NCBI RefSeq assembly: GCF_014898055.3
Contig: NW_023603184.1
Span: 150,726,149 to 150,790,148 of the forward strand
Source: Talpa occidentalis
Taxonomy: Eukaryota; Chordata; Mammalia; Eulipotyphla; Talpidae
DNA: 64,000 nucleotides
Reading direction: 5' to 3'
Shown: one piece after another, positions 43,001-50,290 of the stretch
Layout of the letters: each line of letters starts with the position of its first letter
How positions within the stretch are numbered: position 1 is the first letter of the stretch
Notes under the pieces: generated by a model
What the model was told of the DNA's origin: nothing
Seen by the model: only the letters and a program-made list of their open reading frames with translations
Databases searched by the model: none
Program-made: the position numbers and the translations under genes

Positions 43001-43438
43001 GGTGAGAGGACTCCCCAGAGACAGAGCGGGGAGCAGAACAGGCAGACTGACCGAAATCCACTGCTGAGGGGAGCAGCGGGGAGACAGGAGGGGTCTGCTG
43101 CGCCCTGTGGGTCGCTCCCTGGCAGGCCGGGGCCGGGGATGGAACTCTTGCTGCGGGAGCTGCGGACAGCTTCGTAGCGCGGTGCTCAACCCCCTGACTC
43201 GGGGTGCGGGCGGGCTCTGGTGGAGGCGTCGGCCCTGGACACCCCCGGCTGCTGACCCGGCGCTTCCCGCAGCATCACGGACGGCGCGGTGGAGCCGCTG
43301 AGGGCGGAGCTGGCCGAGCTGGAGCAGCTCATCCGCGAGCAGCAGGACAAGATCTGCGCGGTCAAGGCCAGCGTCCTGCGCAACGAGGACAAGATCCGCA
43401 GGATGGTGTGCGGCGTGGGCCTGAGCGCCCGGCGGTGA
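12439..43438 (+). CDS. TRAF3IP1: TRAF3IP1 / IFT54, complete gene (18 coding exons)
   Basis: Encodes IFT54 (MIP-T3), an IFT-B subunit of cilia that binds microtubules, tubulin, IFT20 and TRAF3. Joined exons: 12439-12561, 14821-14889, 15364-15525, 17156-17299, 17425-17796, 18807-18878, 19500-19575, 21778-21879, 22813-22908, 25893-25994, 27464-27484, 28183-28267, 28753-28836, 29891-30011, 30223-30259, 32389-32465, 42063-42286, 43273-43438. These total 2133 bases, 710 residues. The N-terminal MIP-T3 calponin-homology-like domain covers about residues 1-133. A Lys/Glu/Arg-rich charged region follows (about 150-320), then a Ser/Glu-rich variable linker (315-445), an acidic segment (503-556) and a C-terminal coiled coil (about 582-705). 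Every join keeps frame with GT/AG. The human canonical form has 691 residues; exon 8 here accounts for 34 extra. The start is fixed by [13 protein letters not shown], the conserved N-terminus. Confidence 0.96.
12564..12598. repeat. (GGGCC)n run abutting the exon 1 donor
   Basis: About seven GGGCC/GGCCG pentamers start three bases into intron 1. This is a predicted G-quadruplex former right at the splice donor. Confidence 0.8.
12599..14820 (+). other. TRAF3IP1: TRAF3IP1 intron 1
   Basis: The first 300 bases belong to the CpG island. The remainder is GC-rich unique-looking sequence without SINEs. No other exon was recognised on either strand. It ends with the TTGTGTCTCCAG acceptor. Confidence 0.6.
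14821..14889 (+). CDS. TRAF3IP1: TRAF3IP1 exon 2 (residues 42-64)
   Basis: Encodes [20 protein letters not shown] plus NVK, 23 residues of the MIP-T3 N-terminal domain; human reads VIRMTGFMKG here. Acceptor CTCCAG, donor GTAGGT, phase 0-0. Confidence 0.96.
15170..15293 (+). mobile_element. Truncated SINE, sense, in intron 2
   Basis: Begins GGGGCCTCCCCTGGCGGCGC. It keeps the head and central part to GAGGGTCCCACC, then jumps to an (AAAC)n tail. The body is missing, probably by internal deletion. An imperfect AAAAACCG-type duplication flanks it. Confidence 0.75.
15364..15525 (+). CDS. TRAF3IP1: TRAF3IP1 exon 3 (residues 65-118)
   Basis: Encodes [20 protein letters not shown] through [12 protein letters not shown], the most conserved part of the N-terminal domain, including [17 protein letters not shown]. 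Acceptor TTTCAG, donor GTAGCG, phase 0-0. Confidence 0.96.
16004..16407 (-). mobile_element. ERV2/ERVK-like solo LTR, antisense, in intron 3
   Basis: On the minus strand the element starts TGTGGGACACCCC (16407 downward) and ends CCGGAGCTGGACTCCGGCA (to 16004), with TG...CA termini. An AATAAA poly(A) signal lies at 16184-16179, in the position expected for R/U5. A six-base duplication with one mismatch flanks it: GTCCCC (15998-16003) and GTCCCT (16408-16413). Terminal sequence and duplication length fit betaretrovirus-like class II endogenous retroviruses. No internal viral genes are present, so it arose by LTR-LTR recombination. A C-run at about 16197-16208 is a later expansion. Confidence 0.7.
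17156..17299 (+). CDS. TRAF3IP1: TRAF3IP1 exon 4 (residues 119-166)
   Basis: Encodes [20 protein letters not shown] and a charged tail ending RARKDKE; the first part matches human closely. It closes the N-terminal domain and opens the charged region. Acceptor CGCCCAG, donor GTGCCT. The following intron is only 125 bases. Confidence 0.95.
17425..17796 (+). CDS. TRAF3IP1: TRAF3IP1 exon 5 (residues 167-290), charged repeat region
   Basis: Encodes 124 residues dominated by Arg, Asp, Glu and Lys with RD/ER/KD dipeptides (for example [17 protein letters not shown]), ending HEKAEKK as in human. This low-complexity region is the basic/acidic stretch between the N-terminal domain and the linker and diverges quickly between mammals. 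Acceptor CCTCCAG, donor GTGACG. It is more Arg-rich than human, consistent with local GC pressure. Confidence 0.93.
17797..18806 (+). other. TRAF3IP1: TRAF3IP1 intron 5
   Basis: GC-rich intron without SINEs. No other exon or RNA gene was recognised. Confidence 0.6.
18807..18878 (+). CDS. TRAF3IP1: TRAF3IP1 exon 6 (residues 291-314)
   Basis: Encodes [20 protein letters not shown] plus AEAE; human has [24 protein letters not shown]. Acceptor TTTTGTAG, donor GTAAAT, phase 0-0. Confidence 0.94.
19500..19575 (+). CDS. TRAF3IP1: TRAF3IP1 exon 7 (residues 315-340)
   Basis: Encodes [20 protein letters not shown] and KHSVE plus one base of Gly; human reads [25 protein letters not shown]. Acceptor CTTCAAG (an unusual AAG rather than CAG), donor GTACTT, exit phase 1. 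Confidence 0.92.
19576..21777 (+). other. TRAF3IP1: TRAF3IP1 intron 7
   Basis: GC-rich with no SINE or other repeat identified. Near its end it holds a CTCF-like core, CGCCCTCTGCTGGGC (21708-21722). Confidence 0.55.
21778..21879 (+). CDS. TRAF3IP1: TRAF3IP1 exon 8, extra cassette exon (residues 340-374)
   Basis: A 102-base, phase 1-1 exon with a consensus acceptor (TTTCACGTCAG) and donor (GTAAGG). It encodes [20 protein letters not shown] then [15 protein letters not shown] without a stop. The human canonical protein as I recall it goes from exon 7 straight to the GRKEDNIS exon, so this looks like an additional cassette exon. It can be skipped without changing frame. Its acceptor and first bases are almost identical to those of exon 9, suggesting tandem exon duplication. 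Inclusion in mRNA is inferred from splice signals and an open frame only. Confidence 0.65.
21880..22812 (+). other. TRAF3IP1: TRAF3IP1 intron 8
   Basis: Unique-looking GC-rich sequence with no repeats identified. Confidence 0.55.
22813..22908 (+). CDS. TRAF3IP1: TRAF3IP1 exon 9 (residues 374-406)
   Basis: A 96-base, phase 1-1 exon encoding [20 protein letters not shown] and [13 protein letters not shown]; human has [20 protein letters not shown] and a similar end. It belongs to the segment missing from the shorter human isoform, so it is probably alternatively spliced. Acceptor TTTCACGTCAG, donor GTAAGA. Codon use is noticeably AT-richer than in neighbouring exons. Confidence 0.93.
22909..25892 (+). 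other. TRAF3IP1: TRAF3IP1 intron 9
   Basis: A 3 kb GC-rich intron with three CTCF-like cores (23046-23059, 23817-23835, 25828-25842) and no SINE. No further exon was recognised. Confidence 0.55.
25893..25994 (+). CDS. TRAF3IP1: TRAF3IP1 exon 10 (residues 406-440)
   Basis: A 102-base, phase 1-1 exon encoding [20 protein letters not shown] and [15 protein letters not shown]. It aligns loosely with the human [20 protein letters not shown] exon and ends with the same QKG. Acceptor TCTCACGTCAG, donor GTAAGC. This is a fast-evolving alternatively spliced linker. Confidence 0.88.
27153..27430 (+). mobile_element. SINE (subfamily A), sense, 33 bases upstream of exon 11
   Basis: A full-length element from GGGCCTCCCTGGTGGCGCAG through the B-box TTCGATCCCGG to AAATAAATCTTTAAC and a short A-rich tail. 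It is flanked by AAAACTAACTTTCT duplications (27139-27152 and 27431-27444). The right copy contains the CTAAC branch-point-like motif for exon 11. Confidence 0.88.
27464..27484 (+). CDS. TRAF3IP1: TRAF3IP1 exon 11, 21-base microexon (residues 440-447)
   Basis: Encodes GDSPSDA plus one base; human reads GDSTSDA at this point. Phase 1-1, so skipping keeps frame. Acceptor CTTTTCCTTTCAG, donor GTGAGG. A CTAAC branch-point-like motif lies at 27434-27438, about 27 bases upstream of the exon. Confidence 0.9.
27521..27690. repeat. 17-18-base VNTR in intron 11
   Basis: About ten copies of GTGCAGACCGGGCGGGC (alternating 17 and 18 bases) begin 36 bases after the donor of the 21-base exon 11. Confidence 0.88.
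28183..28267 (+). CDS. TRAF3IP1: TRAF3IP1 exon 12 (residues 447-475)
   Basis: Encodes [20 protein letters not shown] and PNELSPSIR; human has [29 protein letters not shown]. Acceptor CACCTCCAG. The donor GTCCGT departs from consensus at +3 and +4, but frame and homology fix this border. Confidence 0.92.
28330..28480. repeat. Degenerate minisatellite in intron 12
   Basis: Four to five imperfect copies of a unit like CCCCCATGGGCTCTCCCCTG, within the short (485 base) intron that follows the weak exon 12 donor. Confidence 0.65.
28753..28836 (+). CDS. TRAF3IP1: TRAF3IP1 exon 13 (residues 475-503)
   Basis: Encodes [20 protein letters not shown] and VEALAVD; human reads [20 protein letters not shown] then MEALQMD. 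The conserved Pro/Arg-rich block is diagnostic. Acceptor GGCCCAG, donor GTGAGG. Confidence 0.95.
28837..29890 (+). other. TRAF3IP1: TRAF3IP1 intron 13
   Basis: GC-rich, no SINE. It contains a CTCF-like core at 29562-29580 (GGCGCCACCTGGTCACTGC). Confidence 0.55.
29891..30011 (+). CDS. TRAF3IP1: TRAF3IP1 exon 14 (residues 503-543)
   Basis: Encodes [20 protein letters not shown] then [21 protein letters not shown], matching human SGSGKTVSNVITES...[15 protein letters not shown]. The acidic stretch lies just ahead of the coiled coil. Acceptor CTGTCCAG, donor GTGCTC, exit phase 0. Confidence 0.95.
30223..30259 (+). CDS. TRAF3IP1: TRAF3IP1 exon 15, 37-base exon (residues 544-556)
   Basis: Encodes [12 protein letters not shown] plus one base of Gly; human reads VTAVELEEEEKHG. 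Acceptor CGCTCTCAG, donor GTGAGT. A long UG/CG-rich tract starts about 10 bases into the following intron. Confidence 0.94.
30269..30353. repeat. (TG/CG)n tract downstream of exon 15
   Basis: An interrupted alternating GTGTGCGCGTG tract of about 80 bases next to a splice donor. It can form Z-DNA and its RNA is UG-rich. Confidence 0.8.
30354..32388 (+). other. TRAF3IP1: TRAF3IP1 intron 15, remaining part
   Basis: GC-rich sequence with a second GTGTG-rich patch near 31840-31890. No SINE or further exon was seen. Confidence 0.5.
32389..32465 (+). CDS. TRAF3IP1: TRAF3IP1 exon 16 (residues 556-581)
   Basis: Encodes [20 protein letters not shown] then PTPGGK; human has [24 protein letters not shown]. 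It starts the C-terminal helical region. Acceptor TTCAACAG, donor GTACCA, exit phase 0. The following intron is the longest in the gene, 9.6 kb. Confidence 0.95.
33583..33836 (-). mobile_element. SINE (subfamily A), antisense, in intron 16
   Basis: Starts AAAGATTTATTTATGCATGC after a C-run and ends GCGCCACCAGGGAGGTCCCC on the plus strand, the full family layout in reverse. Confidence 0.85.
34000..34329 (-). mobile_element. SINE (subfamily B), antisense, with long (ATTT)n tail
   Basis: A young-looking subfamily B element with a tail of about nine ATTT units (34050-34083). It is flanked by duplications CCGAGTTACGTTTTTT (33984-33999 and 34330-34345). The poly(T) part contains a short extra segment (34012-34027), possibly tail-derived. 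Confidence 0.85.
35547..35829 (-). mobile_element. SINE (subfamily A), antisense, in intron 16
   Basis: Begins TTTTTTTTAAAGATGTATTT and ends CGCAGCGCCACCGGGGCGGCC. TTTACTTT-type duplications flank it. Confidence 0.83.
38964..39178 (+). mobile_element. SINE (subfamily A), sense, internally deleted
   Basis: The head GGGCCTCCCTGGGGGTGCG is followed by a shortened centre that jumps to CCTCTCCTGACTCGCCCGCTG. A normal 3' half ends AATAGATAATCTTTAAAA. The B-box region is missing. Confidence 0.78.
39330..39420 (+). mobile_element. Probable L1 ORF2 fragment
   Basis: The segment around GGTGACAAAATAAATATATA followed by AAAGTTGGCATTTCC resembles the L1 ORF2 reverse-transcriptase region. It is short and decayed, so the call is tentative. 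Confidence 0.4.
42063..42286 (+). CDS. TRAF3IP1: TRAF3IP1 exon 17 (residues 582-656), coiled coil
   Basis: Encodes 74 residues beginning [20 protein letters not shown], through [20 protein letters not shown] and [18 protein letters not shown] to EALRQEQ, plus AG of the next codon. It is nearly identical to human apart from the first residues. This is the core of the C-terminal coiled coil that pairs with IFT20. Acceptor CTGCTGCAG, donor GTGGGC. The last 20 coding bases and the donor are duplicated 63 bases downstream. Confidence 0.96.
42266..42391. repeat. TRAF3IP1: 63-base tandem duplication across the exon 17 / intron 17 border
   Basis: 42266-42328 and 42329-42391 are close copies (roughly nine in ten bases the same by eye). 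Each contains GGCCCTG.GGCAGGAGCAGAG followed by GTGGG. The exon 17 end and its donor therefore occur twice. Shorter derivatives of the unit continue to about 42430. Confidence 0.85.
42631..42948 (+). mobile_element. SINE (subfamily B), sense, in intron 17
   Basis: Preceded by a poly(A) run. Starts GGGCCTCCCAGGTGGCGCAG, has the B-box TTCGATCCCCGGC and the subfamily B body. It ends in (AAAC)n, (AAAG)n and poly(A), abutting an antisense SINE tail to tail. Confidence 0.87.
42949..43196 (-). mobile_element. SINE (subfamily A), antisense, 76 bases upstream of exon 18
   Basis: Starts AAGATTTATTTATTTATGCA and ends at GGTGCTCAACCCCCTG; the last 20 or so bases of the head are lost. With the neighbouring sense copy it forms an inverted SINE pair inside the last intron, able to fold back in the RNA. 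Confidence 0.83.
43273..43438 (+). CDS. TRAF3IP1: TRAF3IP1 last coding exon 18 (residues 656-710, stop)
   Basis: Encodes [20 protein letters not shown] then [20 protein letters not shown] and ends GVGLSARR with a TGA; human ends with a similar LTSRR. The codon spanning the junction reads AGC (Ser), where human has Arg. Acceptor CTTCCCGCAG. Confidence 0.96.
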
Positions 43439-44730
43439 GGGGCGCCTGGAGACAGGGCGGGGGGGGCCGCCCACCCCCTCTGCCCCCGCACCCCCCAGCA
43501 GGCTGTGAACGGCTCCCGGGCTATAAACGGCTCTCGCCACACCTGTGTGAGGCTTTCTCCCCGTGCCCGCGGCCCTCCCTCCTGAGCGCCCAGAGCCCGC
43601 TGGGGTCCCTGCGCCCCCCATGGAGGCGGCCCTGCCGCTGAGGGGCCCCGTGCAGGAGGCGGGGTCACTCCGCAGACCTGGAGGGGGGCCTGGCCAGCCG
43701 CCCTGGGGCCTTGGCCTGCTCTGGCCAGCCGGGCCCTGCAGAGCTGCGCCCCGACCCTCGCGGGGGGCCCTGCGGGGGTGGGGGGGCGGCACCGATGCGG
43801 ATCCTTTTGATGTTGCTTTTTTATTTTGGAGGAAAAAGTTAAGTTTTGTGTTAAACGCGGTTTGTTTCGGTTGCTCACTGACACGTCACCCCGCGAATGC
43901 TCGTGCCTCGAGCGTGGGGGGCTCACTGCTGGGGCCCCGGGCCTGGGCTGCGCCTGGGTCGCCGGCACTTTGAGCATCAGCACAAACGGCACGTTGAGGT
44001 TACTTTGAGTGAGATTTCCAAAATCAAATCTTTGCTAGGGTCGTTCTGACTGCTAAGGTGAGTGGGGTTAAGGGGAGACTGTTCAGGGGCCCGCGGGGGG
44101 AGGGGGACCGCTCTCTGCCCACCGTGCTGGGGGCTCCCGGGGCTCCCTCCTCCAGCCTGGGGGCACCCCGTCCCCTTTGCCAGCCCGTCCAGCACCACCA
44201 CCCCGAGTCCCGAATGGCCTGCTGGCTCCGAGTAAGGTGTCGGCCTTTTGTGCGCTCGTCCATAGACCAGACTTTCTGTGCTCGTGAAATCGCGTCCATT
44301 GTGTGCCGGTGAGATTTTGTGTGGAGCAGTCTGTCCAGTTGTATCATAAAATTTATTTTTCTTTTATATGCATAAATCATTAAAAAAGAATCACCTATTT
44401 TTTCTATAAGCGGACGGGTGGTGCACTTGAGCTCACACCTGAAACATTGCGGTTGGATTCTTTTATTTTCAAATTGTGCATTTTGTTTCTTTGTGGAAAA
44501 AGTTGGAGGCATATATGTCTGCATCCACGTTGTGACCCCCCGTAAGTCGAGGTTTTATGAGACGGGGTAAGCGCTCACCAGATTCAAGCTCAGTCGGGTG
44601 ATTACCGCGTGTTATCAGTGACTCCTTAATCCTGATGTTATTTATTACTTTGAGAAAATACACAAATGGGATTATTAAATGTTTTCCTCTACTTTGGTTT
44701 AAAAGTTTGTCTTAAGAAGTCGGCGCTCAC
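43439..44730 (+). other. TRAF3IP1: Probable TRAF3IP1 3' untranslated region
   Basis: The first 600 bases are GC-rich, followed by an AT-rich stretch to about 44730 with two ATTAAA hexamers. No coding potential was recognised. The extent is inferred. Confidence 0.4.
44379..44384 (+). terminator. TRAF3IP1: Candidate TRAF3IP1 poly(A) signal (ATTAAA)
   Basis: ATTAAA lies about 940 bases after the stop in a local AT-rich island. A second ATTAAA at 44674-44679 is followed by a TGTTTTCCTCTACTTTGG-like U/G-rich stretch and is an equal or better candidate. There is no AATAAA nearby. The 3' end cannot be fixed from sequence alone. Confidence 0.3.
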
Positions 44731-46873
44731 CCCTGGCCTCCCTTCAGCCAGCCGCTCCCCAGCGTGCGCCCGCCCCGAGAGGCGCCGTTCCTGGTCACTG
44801 GGTTCAAGTTGTCCCAGTAACTCACTTCCCGGCCGGGGCCGCCGTGCCGTCCCGGGGCCGGTGGGGCTTCTGGGGGCCCCTGCTCTCCTCCCACGCCCTG
44901 CGGCAGGTCCCTACTTCCCTCCCGAGTGGGTGTGCCCCTGGCAGTGGGCGTGGGGGGGCCGCGGCACTGAACGCACCCCGTCTTCAGCTCTGCCCTGGCC
45001 CGGCCCCTCCCTCACCAGCCCACACCCCCGCAGGGCCCTGAGGCTGACGTGCCCCGGCTCCCTCTCACCGCAGGGATGTGCACCCCTCGCTGGGCTGGCC
45101 TGTTCCCAGGTCACACGTCTGGGGTCTTCGGAGAGGGCAGCTGGGAGGAGAGGGCAGCCTCCAGGCTCGCTCCCTCTGTCCCAGGCCTGCCGAGCCCCTG
45201 GGCCCCTGGCACCTGCTCTCCAGGGCCCTGGGCCCCCCGTTGTCCTGGGGCCTTGGCTCCCAGCCCAGGAAAAGGTTCCGATTCGTGCGGCTTTTTTCCT
45301 GGGCAGAGAGTCCTAAGCGGTACCTGGGAGACTCTCTGACATGTCCCAGGCTGTCACCAAACGGGACAAGGAAGGCCCTGGGCAGATGAAGCCAGGACCG
45401 GCCCCTGAGGGCCCCTCATTGCCGTCTCCACACTAACCAGGTCTTCAGTCAGCCGTGGACGGAAGCCGGCGTGGGCCTCCGCAGCAGCGCCGAGGGCCCT
45501 GTGCCCAGGCACCTGTCCTGCAGCCCGCCCCTGGGGCCTCTGGGGCGCCCTCGCCCGCACTTTCGTACCAGGGAAGACAGTGGGCCCTGGGGCCCCACCC
45601 CGAGCCTGCTCTCACCCCTACTGGGAGGAGGAACAGAGAAGGGGGGGCTGGAAGGAGGCTGGGGAGGCACAGCCCTGGCCTCTCCACCCCGGCCAAGCCC
45701 CGCTCTGCAGGGAGCATGGTCCCTGTGGGGCCCGTCTGGTGACGGCACACATTCCTTTCCCTTAAGCCCCATGGCAGAGAGAGGAGAAATGGGGAGCAGG
45801 CCACGTGGCCCGGAAGAGCTGGGGGCCGGGGGCCGTGTGCCCGATGCCCCTCTGCAGCCCTGCACCTCAGTTGCCCAGGGTGGGGCTGCCGTGGCCGCCG
45901 GGAGGCTGTACCGCCGGCTCACGGGAGCTGGGCGACGGCGGCGTGTGAATGCGCAGCCTCGGTGCGGCCCGCCCACCCAGTTCTTCAGGCAGAGGCGACC
46001 CACCCTGTCCTCACACCTGCCTTCCCACCAGTGGAGAGCAGCGGGTCAAAGCGCCTCAGAGTCGAGGCCAGAAGCGCTGGCGTCCGTGCTGAGCCAGTGT
46101 TGTCCTGGAGAACAAAGCCGGAGTTGAGGGGGGCTCTCGGGTTGCCCCACGCAGGCCTCAGGCGAAGGGCCAGGCAGAGACTCGGGCCTGCGGACTGGTG
46201 GCGAGTGGCTCTGAGCCGTCGGCGGCCCCGCCGGGGAGCCTGACCTGCAGGGACCCCCGCCCAAGGGGCAGCCTGGCCCCCGGCACAGACCCCAGCCCGA
46301 GACAGGGCCGTGAGTTCAAGTCTGACAAACGTGCGATTTCCAAGCGGAAGCTTTTCACTCCAAATCAACGGAGCCCGTGGTTATCCATGTGGCAAAAATA
46401 AAGTCCTATCACGTCGAGAAAGAGAGTCCAAAAAGATGAGGGAATTTTTACGATGCAAGAACACGGGAAGGAAATGAACGCAGAGCCCTCCGCAGCGCTT
46501 ACATCCTTGTGGGCGGCCCTGTTTGCGGCTGAGCCCTTAGCAGAGAGCAGGGGAAGCGCGAGGCGCGTTTCAGGCTGGGGAATTATTTCCTGAGAAAAGG
46601 TGATGATGCCCGGAAGCCGCAGATGGCGCGGAAGACACAGCCGCTGAGCACACGGGACGGCCGCGGGAGACGCAGCTGTTCGCCCTCGCGACGGGGCTGG
46701 ACGGGGAGGGGGGCGGGGTGGGGAGCCCGCGGGTGCCCACGAGCCGCGCCTGCACCGGTCCGGCCTGGGCCGCGTGAGTCACCCCGGACCGGGGAGCGTG
46801 GCCTGGGTGAGCCTAGCGGAGGGGCCGCCCTCGGCTGCCGGGGACTGGGCACTGGCTTTGACTTGGGGCGAGC

Positions 46874-46922
46874 GGCCCAGCTCCCGGCCCAGCTCCCGGC
46901 CCAGCTCCCGGCCCAGCTCCCG
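46874..46922. repeat. 12-base tandem repeat, four copies
   Basis: Four perfect copies of GGCCCAGCTCCC in the intergenic region. Confidence 0.9.
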
Positions 46923-48170
46923 GCGCCCGCTGCTCGGCCGCCCAGAGCGCGTGGGGCCGCTGAGCCCCAGCCGGCGGCCGTGACTGGCGAGCCGAGCGCT
47001 CTGGCTCGTGTCACCCGGGCGTGTTTTCAGTTGGCAAAGGTAAGAAGATGACAGTGTGGGGTGGCCGAGGAGGCGGGCGTCCTGCTCCGTGCTCTCAGAG
47101 GGCGTTTGAAAGCCCCCAGGCTCAAGAGCAGGATTGTTCTGCCAAAAGCGGAGGGACTGGAGCAGGGACGTGGCCGCTGGCCCCACCTGCAGGCTCTGGT
47201 GGGCGGAGCGGGGGCGGCCCCCCCGGAGGTGCCCGAGCTGTCCCTGGGGCTGGCGGCCTCCAGGTGTTGGGCCTGCCGTTGAGGGCGGCACTGGACACCC
47301 GCCCCCGCTACTCCAGACCTTGCCACGCACCCCACCCGACCCAGCGGCCCGCCCACCCCCTCGCACAGGGAGACTCGTCCCCCGACCAGGTGAGCGACCT
47401 TCGGCTGAGCCGCTGGCTCCTGCCCTGGCCCCGGGGCCTCGGTCCCACTGGGGCTGCCCTGTGGGCCCGGCCCTCCATGTGCCCTCCGCCCGGGCGCTGT
47501 CTCCTGCTCGGAGAGCTTTCTGGAAGCGGGATGCTGTCACCGCAGCCGGCAGGGGGCTCGGGGGGCGGGGGCAGGGATGGGGAAAGCGCGCCTGACAGTT
47601 CCCTACTTCACCTCTGAGCAGCTCTCTTGAGACCCTTCAGGGTTTCGGAAACGGTCATTTCAACCCAGTTATCCGCTGCCGGCGTGTGCCTGGCGCTGGC
47701 CGCGGCTGCCCGAGCGCTTCCAGGGCTGGCTCCCCAGGCTGGACCTGCAGCTCCTGCCGCTGCCTGTGGGGCTTCAGGGGCCGGAGGCAGGGCCTCCTGG
47801 CGTGAGGCTGGCTGGGAGGTGCCTCCACTTTCCGGGCAGGCGGCCCCGTGGTCTCAGCCACCGAGGTCCGAGGCTGCGGCAGCGGCTCCCACCGGCTCAG
47901 CGGGGCCCGGTCCTGGGCGCATCTCCCGGGTGGGGGAGCAGCAAGGAGTGGCTATTGGCCCCGTCCCGGGCGCCCCTGCGTTCCCTGTTGCCCACGGAGC
48001 TAAGAAGCGCACGCCGCTGGGCTCTCGTGGTGGGGGCGGTGAGGGTGCAGCCAGGGGTGGGCCAGTGGGTCCTGGACAGCAGCCGTGGGCCGCACCGCCC
48101 TCCCCCGCCTGGCACGCCGGGCCGACCTGTCAGGGCCAGGGCCTCTCGCACTTCCCGGGGCGGAAACAGT

Positions 48171-48193
48171 GTTTTATTTTATTTTATTTTATA
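48171..48193. repeat. (TTTTA)n microsatellite
   Basis: Four to five TTTTA units followed by an AT-rich segment to about 48250, unusual in this GC-rich interval. Confidence 0.85.
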
Positions 48194-50230
48194 ATCAGAG
48201 GGAAAAAAATGAACTTGAGGTGAAAGTAAATATTTTAATACACATATTAATAGACCTGCCTTGCCGGGCAAGCGGCGGAAACTGCAGCTTTGGGGCAGGG
48301 CCTGGGGCTGTGCGGGCTGAGCGCCCCGTGGCTGGCCCCGCCTGTGTGGCCGGGCGGGCCTCCCTCGGCGCTGACCTCCCTCTGCCCCCTCCCGCCACCC
48401 CCTGAGCTCAGCCGACCCCCGATTCTCCGCCGGGTTTTCCCCTCGCGGGGATCACGGCGCAGAAGGAAGCGTCTTTGGGGCAGTTTCAAGACAAACACGG
48501 GCCGCATTTAAATATAGAACTTTCAAGTGAAATCCCGTCAACAGGGCTGAGGCGGGGAGCTGGGGGGGGGGCGGGGAGGGCTGCGGAGTCAGAGCCTGAA
48601 GTGGGCTTGGGCCCCGGCTCTGCGGCGCCCTCAGCCCCTCGGCCACGGGCTCCAGCGGCCACTGCCGCACTGGGCCTGCCGCCCGCCCCGCGCCCCACGG
48701 AGCTGCACGCCCACTGGGGCCGCCCTGCCGGCCACCCGGGGAGCTGCAGTGAGCGCCTGGCTGTGACTTACAGGCGCAGAGTGGCCTCGGGAGCAGCCGG
48801 CCTGCCCTCTGGCCCCGGCCTGTGCCCCCGGGTGACGTGGTCGCCTCCGGTCCACTCTCGGCTGCCCCGCCGCCCCCCAAAGACCCCTGGACTGGAGCCG
48901 CCTGTCCCAGGCGCGGCTGAACGCCGAGGATCAGGCCCCGGCGTGCTGAGCAACGGTGTAAACGCGGAAAACTCAGCGATTTCGTGGCATTTTCCTTCGA
49001 CCTGAGCCCGAGGCGAGCTCTGCTTGTCTGTGTGGTGGGGATGCCCCTGCCGCGTCTCTGGGGTGTCCCCACACCAGTGCAGCCCTTGGCCGAGCCGGGC
49101 AGGCGCCCCGGGAGTGCCGAGAGGTGGCGCGGGGTCCCCTCGCTCGCCCACACGCGGGCTGACCTGTCGCCCCGCTGCTCCTCGCCGCTCACGTCACGCT
49201 TGTTCAGGAGAAACGCTCGCAAAGGAGGAGGGGGGCTGGGCGGCCCCACGGCCTCGGCGCCACCGATGCGGTCTTCGATGCACACGGGTTGCACTCGCGC
49301 GCCTTCCCGCTGAAGGTCTGACACACGAGAGCATGTCTTGTCTGGATGCAGCAGACGGCGGAACCCATTTAGAATGGGCAGGTTTTGGGGGTTCTGGGGT
49401 GCCCCTCCCCTGCCCTGTAACAAAACGACTTTCCTTCTCCTCAAAACCGATCATCCTGGCGAAGGGGAGAGGCCAGGATTCCCGGGAACACGGGCTTTGA
49501 TATCCCGAGTCCCCGCGCCTGCCCGTCTCTTGTGAGCGGGTGCGGGGGGTGGGGGGGGGCGGCCAGGCCTTGTTTGCCCGGGAGTTGGCGCCGTCCGGTG
49601 CGTTGCGCCAGCTTATCAAATGGTCTCTTATTTCCCACTTCTTGTTTCTTATCCTTACGCGCTTGATTATTTCTTGCCTTGTTTTGGAAATCGAAAGGCT
49701 TTATCCCATTTTTCTCTTTCGATTTCCCCAGACCTGTGCAGCTGGGAGCGGGCCTCACGCGCTGGTGGCCGGGGCGCCCTCCCGCGGGTCCCGTGGGCCT
49801 CGGAGTCCGAGGCTGAGCGTCTCTCTCCCGCCACCTGGCCCCGCGCGTGTTCCAGTTTATCCCCCCGCGGCTCAGGCGCTGGATGCTGTCTTGCTGCGAG
49901 ACCGCCCCCAGGTCAAAACCATCTCACGCGTGGACGCGCCTCTCGCCTCCCCTTCCTGCATCTCGGACCTTCCATCGAAGGCCCCTCTTTCTAGAAGCGA
50001 TCCTTTAGCTCTTCCCTAAGGAGCCCCGGCCCCGCAGCTCCGGGGAGCGGCTGCCGCCCCGCCCGGCCCTTGCACACACGGAGCTCAGAGCTGGGGCTGG
50101 AACCCAACAGACCTGCAGGAAGCGCCAGCCACGCGGCTGCCAGAGGCGCTTTCATGGGCATTTCCCCGAGAAAAAGTTCTCTCTGGAAAAACAAACGTGC
50201 AGGATGCAGTTAAACCCTCACGTGTGCGCT

Positions 50231-50290
50231 GGGCTGGGCTGGGCTGGGCTGGGCTGGGCTGGGCTGGGCTGGGCTGGGCTGGGCTGGGCT
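50231..50290. repeat. (GGGCT)12 pentanucleotide array
   Basis: Twelve perfect GGGCT units without interruption. Length and perfection suggest a length-polymorphic locus. The unit resembles immunoglobulin switch-region pentamers, but nothing else here relates to that locus. Confidence 0.95.
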
